The position numbers and the translations under genes were made by a program. DNA of 64,000 nt from Malurus cyaneus samueli (taxonomy: Eukaryota; Chordata; Aves; Passeriformes; Maluridae), in NCBI GenBank assembly GCA_009741485.1, contig CM019215.1, forward strand, positions 79,653,735 to 79,717,734. Direction: 5' to 3'. The notes under the pieces were generated by a model. The model did no database searches. It saw only the letters and a program-made list of their open reading frames with translations, and had not been told where the DNA came from. Within the stretch, counting starts at the first letter, position 1. Every line of letters starts with the position of its first letter. Of the stretch, positions 39,205-49,900 are shown in pieces.

Positions 39205-40516
39205 AAGTCAAGGCTTTCAACACAGTTCCTCACAGCCTCCTACTGGAGAAACTGAGGCATTGTGGTCTAGACAAAGGGTCTGTGTGGTGGATGGGGTGAG
39301 AGGGGGGTGGCAAACACCCCTTTTCAAACTGGCAGCCTGTCACAAGTGAGGTCCCCCAGAGACTGAGTCTGTCCCCAAGACAGTTTAATACGTTCATCAG
39401 TGACTGGCAAGATGGGATCAAGTGTACCCTGACAAGACAAAGATGAGCTGATGGGGAGGATGCAGGCTGGCTGAGCAGACAGCTTTGGCTTTATCTCAAG
39501 GATAAAAAGAGAGTCTATGAGCTTTGGAGGAAGAAGCAAGAAATTTAGTAGGACTACAAGGATGGTGTGAGGTTATGCATGGGGGAAACTAGAAGAGCTA
39601 AAACAGCTGGAATTTGTCTGGCTACTGTCATTTAGGATAACAAAAAATGTTTTTACAAAAGTATCTGCAGCAAAAGGAGGGCCAAGGAGAATCTCCACAC
39701 TTAATTACATGAAGGGGGAAACATTGTGTCAAAGGATGCAGAAAAGAAAGAAGTATTTAATAGCTTCTTTGCCTCCGTCTTTAACAGCAAGATCAGTTCT
39801 CAGGGTAACCAGCTTCCCAAACCGGAAGACGAAGACAGGAAGCAGAATGAAACTCCCAAAATCCCAGGGGAAATGATCAGTGAACTGCTACACCAAGTAG
39901 ACTACACAGATCTATGGGGCCACATGGGATCTACCCAAGAATTATACTAGTTTGCCAATGGACATTTTGGAAGAGAGAGCCTATAGGAAGACTTGGACAG
40001 GCTGCAAGAATGAGCCGACAAGAACCTTGTGAAGTTCAGCAAAGACAAGTGCACCTAGGAAAACATCATCCAGGAGTGCAGCACAGACTGGGATCTACCC
40101 AGCTGAGGAGTGACTCTTTGGACAGGGACAACAAGCTCAGTCTGACTGAACTGTGTGCTGCATCAGCAAAGCATTCCAGTGGGGAACATGAGCATCACCA
40201 ACAGAGATGGAGAAGTCATTATGCACCTCAGCTCTAGTCAGGACATACCTGGAATAACATGTTCAGTTTTGGTCCCTGCCGTGCAAGAAAAAGAAGTGAC
40301 AGGCTGGAAAGGGTCCAGAGAAGGACCACAAAGATGATCAAAGGACTGGGAAGCCTGTCAGGTGAGGAAAGGTTGAGAGAACTGAATTTGTTAAGCCTTC
40401 AGAAAAGAAGGTTTAGGGTAGACCTTATCACAGTGTGCCACTATTTAAAGGATGACTACAAGGAAAGTGGAGACTCCCTTCTTACAAGGAGTCACTTGGA
40501 AAAGATGAGGGGTAAT
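39205..40516 (+). pseudogene. Permuted CR1 ORF2 pseudogene
   Basis: Broken ORF2 in order A-B-C, where an intact protein would read B-A-C. Segment A stops just before the FADD-type catalytic motif, and segment C starts at it. That motif reads FANG (39951-39962), so both catalytic aspartates are gone. Roughly a hundred residues between the end of B and the start of A in the canonical protein (transcriptase lead-in and fingers) are missing. In-frame stops occur in B and C (for example several between 39540 and 39700). Confidence 0.85.
40511..40516 (+). repeat. Target-site duplication, left copy
   Basis: GGTAAT immediately before the LTR start, matching 40963-40968 after it. Six base pairs is the duplication length typical of beta- and alpharetrovirus-like integrases. 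Confidence 0.92.
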
Positions 40517-40778
40517 TGCTGTGGTCTTTACAGCTGTGTATGGGAGGCTGGGCTTTGGATTCGGTGTGGGCAGGACTGGTGGGTGTGCGCATGAGCAGGA
40601 TGATATGGTGTGTGGGATGGAGCTGGGCTGAAACGACCAACTGTGGGATTGGACAGATGAAAACATCTACCAATTAGAGACTGGAACGTGATGTGTGAGA
40701 GTTTTTCTGGTTATGTAATCTGTCTAAAACCTTACTGATTGGTTCATTTCTCAAAACCGGGTAAAGATAAGGAAATCC

Positions 40779-40786
40779 TATAAAAG
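40779..40786 (+). promoter_or_regulatory. LTR TATA box
   Basis: TATAAAAG, 37 bp after an ATTGG (inverted CCAAT) element and about 100 bp before AATAAA. This is standard spacing for a retroviral U3 core promoter. Transcription would start about 25-30 bp downstream, near 40810. Confidence 0.85.
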
Positions 40787-40884
40787 CCGCACTGTGAGCA
40801 GGGTCAGCTCAGAGGGAGCTGGAATCACTAAGAGAAAGAGCTGCTAAATCACTATATCTAAGAGAGCCTGAAATACAAAGACTT

Positions 40885-40890
40885 AATAAA
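40885..40890 (+). terminator. LTR polyadenylation signal
   Basis: AATAAA within the R region of the solo LTR, followed by the G/C-rich U5. Fits the expected position for the retroviral poly(A) signal. Confidence 0.85.
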
Positions 40891-40962
40891 GAAGAAACCT
40901 GGACCTGCCTGCGTGTCGGAGTAGTGCCTCCCGCGGGGTGCGGCGGGGCCGGGGCGTTCGCA

Positions 40963-40968
40963 GGTAAT
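40963..40968 (+). repeat. Target-site duplication, right copy
   Basis: GGTAAT directly after the LTR terminal CA, identical to 40511-40516. CR1 sequence resumes from here. Confidence 0.92.
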
Positions 40969-41223
40969 GGATTTAAGTTATCTGGGGGGATTCTGATTAT
41001 ACACAAAGGACAATTTTTCTCAGTGAGAACTAACAGCTATGGGAGCAATCTCTCCAGGGAAATTGAGGATATCCAAACGTCAGACACATCTAAGATTTGG
41101 CTGGATGAGGTACTGGGTCATCCTGTCTAGACTGTGTTTTTTCCAAGAAAAAAAATTGATTGATCCAGATCGTCCTTGAAATTCCTTTCTAGCCTGGTGT
41201 TCTATGATCCTGTAATTCTATGA

Positions 41224-41475
41224 AGAGCATTGTGAGATGCTCCAGAGAGCTCTAGGCTCAGCTTTCAAGATTTAATCAACCCTCATAGATACAACATTCT
41301 TGTGTTCTAAGCTTCAATGAATTTCTTTTTAGTGAATTCAAAGGATTTAGAAATATTTTCTCCATCCATGCAATAATTTACAGGTAATTGGAGCTGCTGA
41401 ATGAGCCCCTAATTCGTTAACTCAAAAAACCAGTATGTTCACATTTAATACTGATGGTTGTTGTACAATCTCCAC

Positions 41476-41479
<4 letters not shown>
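41224..41479. other. AT-rich spacer, nothing recognised
   Basis: Non-repetitive sequence between the CR1 3' end and the A/C tract. No open frame or element of note. Confidence 0.6.
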
Positions 41480-41506
<27 letters not shown>

Positions 41507-41656
41507 CAGCAAAAAACAAAAACAGACAAAAATCACCCCCAAAAAAAAACAAAAAACAAAAAAACCAAAAACAAATAGTAAAAAAAAAAAACAAAAACAA
41601 AAAAAAACAACAAAAAAACCAAACAAAAAAAAAACCAAAAAAAACCCAAACAAAAA
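41480..41656. repeat. A/C-only tract, about 177 bp
   Basis: Starts with 27 A and continues as A runs punctuated by C or CC, with only a handful of G or T. The plus strand is almost devoid of G and T. Lys/Asn/Gln/Thr-rich frames on the plus strand and Phe-rich frames on the minus strand across it are artefacts. Confidence 0.93.
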
Positions 41657-42889
41657 CATGTTATGGAACCTGTGGGTCAGATTCTGTTCTCAGGGCACTT
41701 ATGGTGTACGATATTCTGGATTTACCTCCACGTACAGAAACAGAACTTTGCATTACAACAAAGCAACTTCAATCAAACACTTGCTGTTGATAATGATGGA
41801 AAGCTATGAGTGTTTGCTGGATCTGAGAACATACCTATCCTGCAAAGAAAAGCTAGATAAAAAAAATAATCTCTCCTCTGGTCCAAAGGCAATTCCAGGA
41901 ACAGCATCTGTTCATACTTAGCGGCAACACTAGTAGTCACAGCTGAGACAGATTTGCCTGGAATTAATTCCCAGCCAGCCTAGGTTCCTACCCTGAGGAG
42001 CAGCTAAGTAAGATGCTTGGAGTAGCTAAGATTAAACCCACTCGTTATCCTGTTTCTCATTACAGGTATCTTATATCCCTGCTAAATTAATTTTCAGCTG
42101 GAGCACTTCTGGATTGTATGGTCCTGTGAGTAAATGATGTTTGTCAGGTCCTGAAAAATGCATCCACCCCAGAAAAAGAGGAACTGGACAGCCTCTGTCA
42201 TAGTGCCTTTTACACATTGAAGCACACCTGATTTTGGTGGACTTGTAAATGTAAATTTCAGAGTGGTTTTTCAGATATATTTTTAATAGCTCAAGAGAAA
42301 AGAGGATCAGAGATAGAAATGAGCTTCTGTGATGTTTGGTGTGAAAAGGACTGAAGAGTTCATAGTCATGAGAAATTCTTGGATAACACACAACATTTTT
42401 ATGTTTTATGAATATTTAGTAAGATTCTCTATAACCACTGGGAAGGGAAATTTGTCCAGAGCCTGGCTTGTAGGCAGCATTATCATCAAACAAAAATTAT
42501 GTCATGTCCCACAACTCCAAATATTCCTAAGACAAAGGAGAATTACAAGTCTACAGTTAAACAAAGCCTCTGCTTTGATATTCTGAAAACTCAAGACTTT
42601 TATACTACATCTACAGGAAAAGTATGTAAAGTATCCTTTTACAATTAGCTACATATGGTTTGTTAATTTAAAAGTGAGTTTATTAGTGACTGTTGTAATT
42701 TAGAAAAAAAAAATCTTAAATAGATGGGCTGCATCATTTAAACAGCAACCCATCAAAATATAATCCAAAAGAATACAAGCCAGCTTTCTCATTAAACGTA
42801 CTTGGAATTGACCTATTCTGTCTGTCAGAGAGATATCAGGTAGAATTTCAACAAAACAGTAGCAAGTAATCTTCACTTAAGCTTATTAA
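41657..42889. other. AT-rich non-coding DNA, no gene seen
   Basis: Unique-looking sequence. The 106-codon minus frame at 42071-42391 and the 85-codon plus frame at 42329-42586 overlap and show no family resemblance. Confidence 0.6.
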
Positions 42890-43110
42890 ATTGAAAAGTA
42901 ATGCAACCAGGAGAAAGTATCTAAGTCATATCTAAGTAAAATTGAAGTCAGAGCTGGCAATTACAATTCAGGAAAGAGAACTTGGAGCTGTCACTAGCAA
43001 TTTGTTAAAATCATTACCGTCAGTAGCAGCACCAAAAAAAAAAAAAAAGGCAAAGAAATGTGGGATGAAATCAGGAACGGGTTTGAGGAAAAAACAAAAA
43101 AAGGGCATTT
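42890..43110 (+). mobile_element. Ancient CR1-like transcriptase remnant
   Basis: Translation from about 42940 gives AITIQERELGAVTSNLLKSL followed by a Lys-rich stretch and KKCGMKSGTGLRKKQ. This resembles the region downstream of the catalytic motif in CR1-type elements, where ERDLGVVV-like and ANKMLGxIRKG-like blocks are familiar. The KKKKK part comes from a 14-15 A run at about 43034-43048 within the copy. It is strongly diverged and short, so assignment to the CR1 clade is tentative and the ends are approximate. Confidence 0.4.
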
Positions 43111-43232
43111 TTGGTTCTAAATAAAAACTTGTTTTGCACAAGCAGTGTTCTCTTGAGTAGTGTTAACAGCCCTGGTCCAAGAATGGTTACAGGAATTTCA
43201 ATATGTTTCAGGGGAGGAGAAATAATACTACC
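43111..43232. other. Spacer, nothing recognised
   Basis: Short unique stretch between the old CR1-like remnant and the antisense CR1. Confidence 0.6.
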
Positions 43233-43905
43233 CTAGAATCATAGAATAGTTTGAGTTGAAAAGACACATAGAAGATCATCCAGTTTCAGGCCCCTGCCAT
43301 GGGCAGGGACACTTTCCACTATCCCAGGTTGCTCCAAGTCCCATCCAACCTGACCTTGAGCTCCAAGAGGCATCCACAGTTTCTTTGGGCCACTGTTGAT
43401 GGGGCATCCACAGCTTCTTTGGGCCACTTGTGCCATTTCTTTATCACCCTCATTGCAGTTAAAAGTCATTCCCACTTGTCTGATCATTACATGCTTTTAT
43501 AAAAAGTCCCTCTCCAGCTGCTATAGGGTGTCCCTGTATTCTTCTCTTCTCCAGGCTGAACAGCCCCAACTTTCCCAGTCTGTCTTCATAGGAAAAGTGC
43601 TCCAGCTCTATGACCATCTTCATGGACCTCCTCTGGACTTGCTCCTACAGGTCCACATTCTTCCTATGTTGACCTCTAGAGCTGGATGCAGCATTCCAAG
43701 TGGGATCTAACAAGAGAAGATAGAGGAGGAGAACAATCTTCCTCTACCTGCTGGCCATGTCTCCTTTGATGAGGTCCGGGATACATTTGGCTTTCTGGCC
43801 TGCAAGTGCATGTGTCAAGCTCTCATTAAACAACAACACAAGGTTTTTCTCCCAGGGCTGCTCTAAATCCTTTCTTCTCACAGCCAGTATTTTTTCTTGA
43901 TAGGC
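43233..43905 (-). mobile_element. CR1 3' portion, antisense
   Basis: On the plus strand it begins with the reversed CR1 tail CTAGAATCATAGAATAG. Then come GCCATGGGCAGGGACAC, GTCCCATCCAACCTGACCTTG, AAGTCCCTCTCCAGCTGCTAT, CTTCTCTTCTCCAGGCTGAA, TGACCATCTTCATGGACC, AGAGCTGGATGCAGCATTCC and CTGCTGGCCATGTCTCCTTTGATG, ending near GGGCTGCTCTAAATCC and CAGCCAGTATT. It covers the ORF2 C-terminal third and the 3' UTR. Small deletions and one tandem duplication break the frame. No target duplication is seen. Confidence 0.93.
43369..43428. repeat. Tandem duplication inside CR1
   Basis: GGCATCCACAG(T/C)TTCTTTGGGCCACT occurs at 43369-43394 and 43403-43428 (34-bp period, one mismatch). Ordinary CR1 has this block once, so the duplication is local to this copy and fairly recent. 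Confidence 0.88.
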
Positions 43906-44131
43906 AGAGGATTAGCATTTATGAAATCAGAAATTAATTTATGCATTGAAAATGTAACAGTAAAAGCAGAGGACAATGGAAACCAACAGGAGATTGGTTT
44001 TAAACATAAATGTTCAAAGCTTGTCTAACAATATACAATCTTCTGGACCTTTGCAAAAGGTATTTTTTTTTGCATTCTTTATTATATCAGAAAATTTGAA
44101 GAGGTGTAATCAACCAATGTATTGGTGAGTA

Positions 44132-44147
44132 ACCACATTAATGTGGT
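44132..44147. repeat. 16-bp perfect palindrome in a short repeat
   Basis: ACCACATTAATGTGGT reads identically on both strands. The surrounding GGTGAGTAAC(C/T)ACATTAAT is present twice (near 44124 and 44145), so the palindrome spans the junction of a roughly 21-bp tandem duplication. Confidence 0.85.
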
Positions 44148-46954
44148 GAGTAACTACATTAATTCCAATGACAACCATAAAACCATTGTTCAATAACAAG
44201 CAGACAAGAAAAACTCCTTCACCTTTGAATGCTATCGAATACGGTGAAGAACATTCAGAGATTTTAGAAATACCTCTAACTGAAATAAACAAAACACAGA
44301 GCTGATATTTGAGAGATGTGAGCATGAGAAATATATTTGATAGCTAAGTATTGTACTTCATGTTTGAGCCAATTTGCACTTACAATACTGCTGATGAGTG
44401 ATATGGCAACTGCTCTGAAAAAGCCCATGTAAGATGGGTAATTGTTTTTTTCATTTTTAAGACAGAGAAAGTAAGTTAATAGATACATTTCTGAAAACCA
44501 TTTCTACTTTTCAAAAGCAATGTACTTTAACACCAACTTTTAAACTGCAAAACACCATCATTGATTAAAGCATTAAATACATTGTAAAAACATGGTCTGT
44601 GTGGCTTATGCTGTAAGACTAACTTCCCTTTCAGCTTCTTAGATGCAGTCTCAAATAATTCTCAATGCTGTAAATGAATGAGATTCAACTGACAAGAATA
44701 TAAAGTAGCTTCACTCAAACAATTAGTCAAGAGTCTCCAGGTTTTCACCAAAGTTATCCCAGAGAAAACGCAGGAAGCAGGCTGCTCTCTGCATTCCGGT
44801 GGTGTTTAGAATGCATTCATTTGCACAGAAGAGTTTCATTCAAGGTGCCTTGAAGAACATAATGAAGGAAAATCACACTTTTTACTAAAAGAATTTCCTT
44901 TAGCTATCCACAAGAATGGAACAGAAATCCACACAAAACATTTCATTTAGAGCAAGTTTTCCACGTGCTTGAGGAGGCAGTATATCAGGTCCTAAGATTA
45001 TCTGCCAGAGGGAACAAGCACCTGAGGAAAAAAGATAATAAAGGTGCACTTGCAGTGAAAAAGCTACAAGCAGGAAGTTCTAGGAAAGCTTAAGACAGGA
45101 TTTATGGTTTCTTTTTCTTTAGATAAGCAAGCACAGTTTAAATGTCATTGTAGCATGACTAATGTGAGTGCTTGTGTTCTATGGTGATAATGTGGAATCA
45201 CCCACTTCAGGGGGTCCTGCTGAGATTCAAGGTCGCTCCAGAGGAAAGCTATGAAACTGAGAAGTAAACACTAAACATTTTTCTACTGTCTTGATCCTTT
45301 TACACTGTGGTGAGCATGTGTTTGTACAAGCAATTTGAGCACAGCTAAGGAATTGCTTGGGCATAGCACTGAGTGGAGATTGCTTGGAACCATTAACAGG
45401 TTGAGGACAAACCTCATTTTGACACAGCCTCCTTTTTGTGGGATTGCATCAGACTACTCTCATGGGGTCAGTTTTGATTATTAGACTACAAATTGAACTC
45501 ATCGTGGAGGCTCTTTCGTATCTCTACAGCTTTAAAACTACAACTAAGTCTGATGCTAACATTGTGGACGTAGGCTGAAAAGAAAGCAGCTTTTAAGAAG
45601 CGTTTATTAGACAAAGAAAAATGAAGTTTTTAAACTTTATTCCTTTCCTCTTCATTTTGCCAGTGTTGTATTGAAATAAAACAAGTTTATATTTCAGAAC
45701 TCAGACCCTGAATATACACATTTTTTCATTATTCACTAAGGTGAGTTAACCAAACATGATTTACATAGGTACCATAGAAAAAGTCAAAGTAATCATTTTC
45801 AGTTGCAATCAACATGAGCTGGCACTCTGCTGCCTAACCCTTGCAACTAAAGCTCTTGCAAATTAATAGTGTGAAGATAAGGATAGAAATAATATTGACT
45901 TGCATGTAAAATGATTATATGCAAACTAACATAGTTTAACAACCGTTTGTTGGTGTTTTGTATCATTGGACAAAATGTATAAGAATTTTACTAAGTGTAG
46001 GGGGAATATGACCATCAAAGTGGCAAGCAAAGAGGGGTGTGTGGCATTTAAAGGGTGTCTGATTAACGTAGAAGTGCAAGACAGAGAAAAGGTAAGTCAA
46101 AAGTAGCACAAATAGAATTCCTTGGATACACAAAAGGGTGATTGACAAAACAAAGCAAAGTAGAGAAACATGATTGGGACAGATTAGACTCCTCTTCTGA
46201 GGAGAGGAAAATGGCATGAAACCATCAGACATCAGTACAGAAAAATCAGAGAAGAAAGATGAGAAAATCACTTTGGTTTTGGTCCTTCATTGATGAGTCC
46301 TCCAGCCTGATCACTTGGACATCAGTGACTAATAACAGCAAGAAGCTTGGCCACTGTTAGCAGCTATAGATCATTGGCTCTGTGCTATTCACAGATAATT
46401 CAAGCACAGGTATAAAAGACTCACAGTTTTGCATATGTAATGACCCTGATTAATAATTTGCCCGTAAAGCTGTAGCAAGAAATGTACCATTAATTCATTC
46501 AGTGAAGTTCGAAAACTGGCCTGGTTTGTCAGTCTTCCAAAAAAGTCCATCACAACAATGATTGTGATGATTGTGCTGATTACTGAACTGTTATCTACCT
46601 GCCTACTGAGCTATGTATTCAATTGAAATATGTTGATTTTTTGAACCATTTCCTCCTTGTCTTATAAATGAAAATTCTCACTTGGTACCTATTTTATTTT
46701 CATAGATAGGAAAGAGAATATCAACATCTCCACTTACACATATTGGTATAAAAGGTATGTTGCCTGGTAGTTAGACTTTCTCGTGCTGTCAAATAAATAG
46801 ATTTGATACAGGGTGCAACCCTTACCCTCCCTCCCTCCCTAGAACTGCATGCTGTTTCATAAATACTTGAAATGCAATGAGGTCTGCCAGACTACATCTC
46901 AATACAAGTGGATGCAGTGTTGCTTTCATTTTATTACCATTGGCAATGTTAGGG

Positions 46955-46968
46955 TAATTAGCTAATTA
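46955..46968. promoter_or_regulatory. TAATTA palindrome, possible homeodomain site pair
   Basis: TAATTAGCTAATTA is a perfect 14-bp palindrome containing two TAATTA cores. A third TAATTA lies at 47007-47012. TAATTA is the core bound by many homeodomain proteins. In AT-rich DNA single copies are common, but the symmetric pair is less so. Function is inferred only from the motif. Confidence 0.25.
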
Positions 46969-49900
46969 ATATGGTAATAATATTAGAAAAAACATCAGAT
47001 GGGGATTAATTAGTCATACTAAATATCTCATATTTCATGAGTTATTTTATGGCCCAAGAGGAAAAAGGAAATTAAATGAAGGCTTAAAGCCCTAGTTAGT
47101 AAGTCGTTCTGCTCCTTTCTTTTAAAGCAACATATTAAATAATGTTTCTCCTATTTGAAGAGCAGGAAAAAAGGAGTTTCATATATATATTTGTTATTAT
47201 TATATATGAATGCATACTAATAGAATAAAGTTATACATCTACATGAACCTGTTCTGCAGCAGTATTTAGCTGTGCCTGGCTATTCATCTCTCCACAAAAT
47301 GGAGTCAAAATGCTTGACATTGAAGCTGATTATTTATCACCGAGGAAAACATTTTTAATGGGAAAAAAAAAATCATCATGTCACTACTAATTCTAAAAGT
47401 TATTCAAAGAGAATGTTATCACTGGGTGAACATACATTACAGAGCTTTATGAAATGCCTTTGGAAATTAAAATCAAAATGGAACATCGAAACTCATTTAT
47501 TTATCTCTGGGTGTTTAATGTTAATGAAATATGCAAGACCAAGCTTCAGATGCTGAATTCTCTTATACAGTGAATAGCAATAACACAGTTTCCTCCTTCC
47601 TTCCTTACCTGTAATAACTACTTGCATGAAATAGAGAGAGGGGATGTGGTGTAAAATGGATTATGTTATTATTAAAAAAAAAAGCCTCAGCATTTTATGT
47701 TTCATTTGATTTAGTGATCTGCGTCTGTTGGAATGACAATATTTTGCCAGTTTCTTGTGAGACTATTGGATATCTGGTGGTGCTTCTCATTTTGCATGAG
47801 TTGAAATGCAAATCTTCCAGGGACAGACTCAGCAAATCACTTCAGCATTAAATAACAGTTAATAGGATATGAGCCCATGAATCAGTTCTTCACTGCATAC
47901 ACACCACTGACCCTGATCAGTTTAGCTTTTCCTTTGTGTGAAGTCTTGATCCCTGACTTTTGTAATGATCTCTGTCATCACTGAATTCATTGCAAGATCA
48001 TAGCCTAGAACTGCCAAAATTGAATCAGGGTATTTGGACCATCAGTTTTGTTATGTGCCATCAAAAAAATATTCAAGGCTCAAAGCCTTGAAACTAAAAT
48101 AAAAATAATAAAAAAATAATACAGGATTAATTTGAATGAATTGTTAGTTTTACATTTAATTCATGGAAGTTTTTGTGCATTAAAGGGTGAGAGGATTAGT
48201 TTCTGGAATCAAAATTCCGGTTGCTGTACCAAAAAGCATGAGGAAATAATTTGTAGGATTTAGATTATGGATTTTATTTAAAGAATTTTGTAAGAATTGA
48301 TAGTAATTTTAATTCTTAGGTATCATACTTCTAGATTTATAGTCTAACATGTCTAAGACAAAAAATGTAAAGGGCTATAGTCCAAACCCTTAAACTGAGC
48401 TGTGGTCCAGGAACAGTGATGACAAAGCATAAATTTAAGATTCCTAGATAATGCTTTCTTTCCATGTCCATGAATTGGACATGATACAGTTTTGCTTGTT
48501 GAGAGTAGATTGTCTGGAAGCAGCAAGTAAATAGAAACATTTTGGAATGACTGGAGTATTAAAATGATAAATTACATTTAATAAATGAAAGAATATATAG
48601 GATTGGCTATATCTGCATTCCAGGTCTTAGCTTCTGACAAAATATATAAAATACTTATTTTTCCATAAAGTTTTTCATAAATGTCATCATTACACAGAAT
48701 CAGTTTTTTTCTCTATTACACCTACTACCTATAATTATTGTTCATGGCAGCCAGTAAGTTGTCAGAGATATAAAAGTATCAAACTTCATAATGAGTACTT
48801 CTTTTTCAGTCCAAGGAGAGAAACAGGGCAACTTCACAACATTTGCTACAACAATGGCAAATTCCTCTGGATATCCAGCAGCAATATCCTATCCTTCTAA
48901 ATGGAAGCAGGAAAAGGGAAAAACTCTCTCCACTTTGCACTTTTTAAAGCTTCTCCACTCGAAAAGTCACACAGGGTAGAACAAGGTGCCTTGAGGTGCC
49001 TATTTGCTACTGCTGTGCTCAGTTTTCTTACTGAGCAGGGCTCCCTTTTAGCCTTTGCTGATAATAAAGCTGTAAGAAATTAAAGAAGCTCTGCACTTCT
49101 GAAGGAAAAAAACTACAGTGCTAATAAAATTTTTAGTCACAAGCTATCTGGCACTGCTGTCTCTTGAGAAGTAAACTGGGAATAATATTATTCGTACTAG
49201 CCTAGAGATCTCTTCCTCACTACAAAAACTGTTTTATGTGAGAAGTTTGTTTGGAAATCTCAAAAGAAAATTAATTCCTCTAATAACAGAGGGATTCTGG
49301 CAAGGCAAATGTTAACCTTTTTCACAGCATATATGTACACATTATATGATTCTTAAAATTCACTTCAGATACCAGCAGAATCTCTGGAGAGTTTATTACA
49401 CTTGATTATTCCACTTAAGTAGTCATAAATATTTATGCACCAATTGATGCTCTCGATGTAATCTTTCAGTGGTTGGTACAAATATGTCACTAAAAAGAAC
49501 AGTGAGGGAATCTGCAATTAGCAATTAGTGATTCAAACATATCATGTGAAAAGTTGAAAATCTCACTTGTATAAAATAAGCTTCTGCATTAAACATATGG
49601 TTTAGTTTGGTTTTCAAATACAAGTCACCACCAGAGAGCTAAACCTGTTCTCTAAAGACTTAGCTATCAAACTACAATAATATGTAAAGGCAAGAACATT
49701 TACCTGAATTAATTTACAAGAGCTTTGTTTACCCAAATAGTATTTTTTTTTTATGACTGATCCATTTATTTGAACATTTTTTTCTTCCTTTTCTCAGATA
49801 TATTTACATTTCTCTTGACCAGTATGACACTAACAGCTTTATATAGTATCCTTAATCAGAAATTCTCTGTTCTTGGAGCACTTTATTTCATACGAGCAGC

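Larger units (their letters stand above)
40517..40962 (+). mobile_element. Solo retroviral LTR (ERVK-type)
   Basis: A complete 446-bp LTR beginning TGCTGTGG and ending GTTCGCA, flanked by perfect GGTAAT duplications and lying inside CR1 sequence that continues in register on both sides. U3 contains an inverted CCAAT element (ATTGG at 40738-40742) and a TATA box (TATAAAAG, 40779-40786). R/U5 contains AATAAA at 40885-40890 and ends in a very GC-rich 45 bp (40918-40962), unlike the surrounding DNA. There is no internal retroviral sequence and only one LTR, so LTR-LTR recombination has removed the provirus. The 6-bp duplication and compact size suggest the ERVK/beta-alpha group; the exact family was not checked. 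The perfect duplication and intact signals suggest a fairly recent insertion. Confidence 0.93.
39205..41223 (+). mobile_element. Rearranged CR1 LINE carrying a solo LTR
   Basis: CR1 sequence on one strand, in unusual order. Segment A (about 39205-39450) is the reverse-transcriptase palm: AFNTVPHSLLLEKLRHCGLDK, then PVTSEVPQ, then the NTFISDWQDGIKCTL region. Segment B (about 39480-39945) is the linker that normally precedes the transcriptase: LWLYLKDKKRVYELWRKKQ, CFYKSICSKRRAKEN, VFNSFFASVFNSK, ending near GPHGIYPRI. Segment C (about 39946-40516) starts at motif C and runs through DLDRLQE, the RRTTKMIKGLGSL region, RLRELNLLSLQKRRFRVDLI and the SHLEKMRGN region. CR1 then resumes at 40963 with the final ORF2 codons and 3' UTR, ending TTCTATGATCCTGTAATTCTATGA at about 41200-41223. 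The 446 bp between is a solo LTR. Multiple stops and frame changes show a dead copy. Confidence 0.92.

Noticed and set aside
41454..41921. 155-codon Lys/Asn-rich frame
   Set aside because: Its first half translates the A/C-only tract; the remainder has no recognisable feature.
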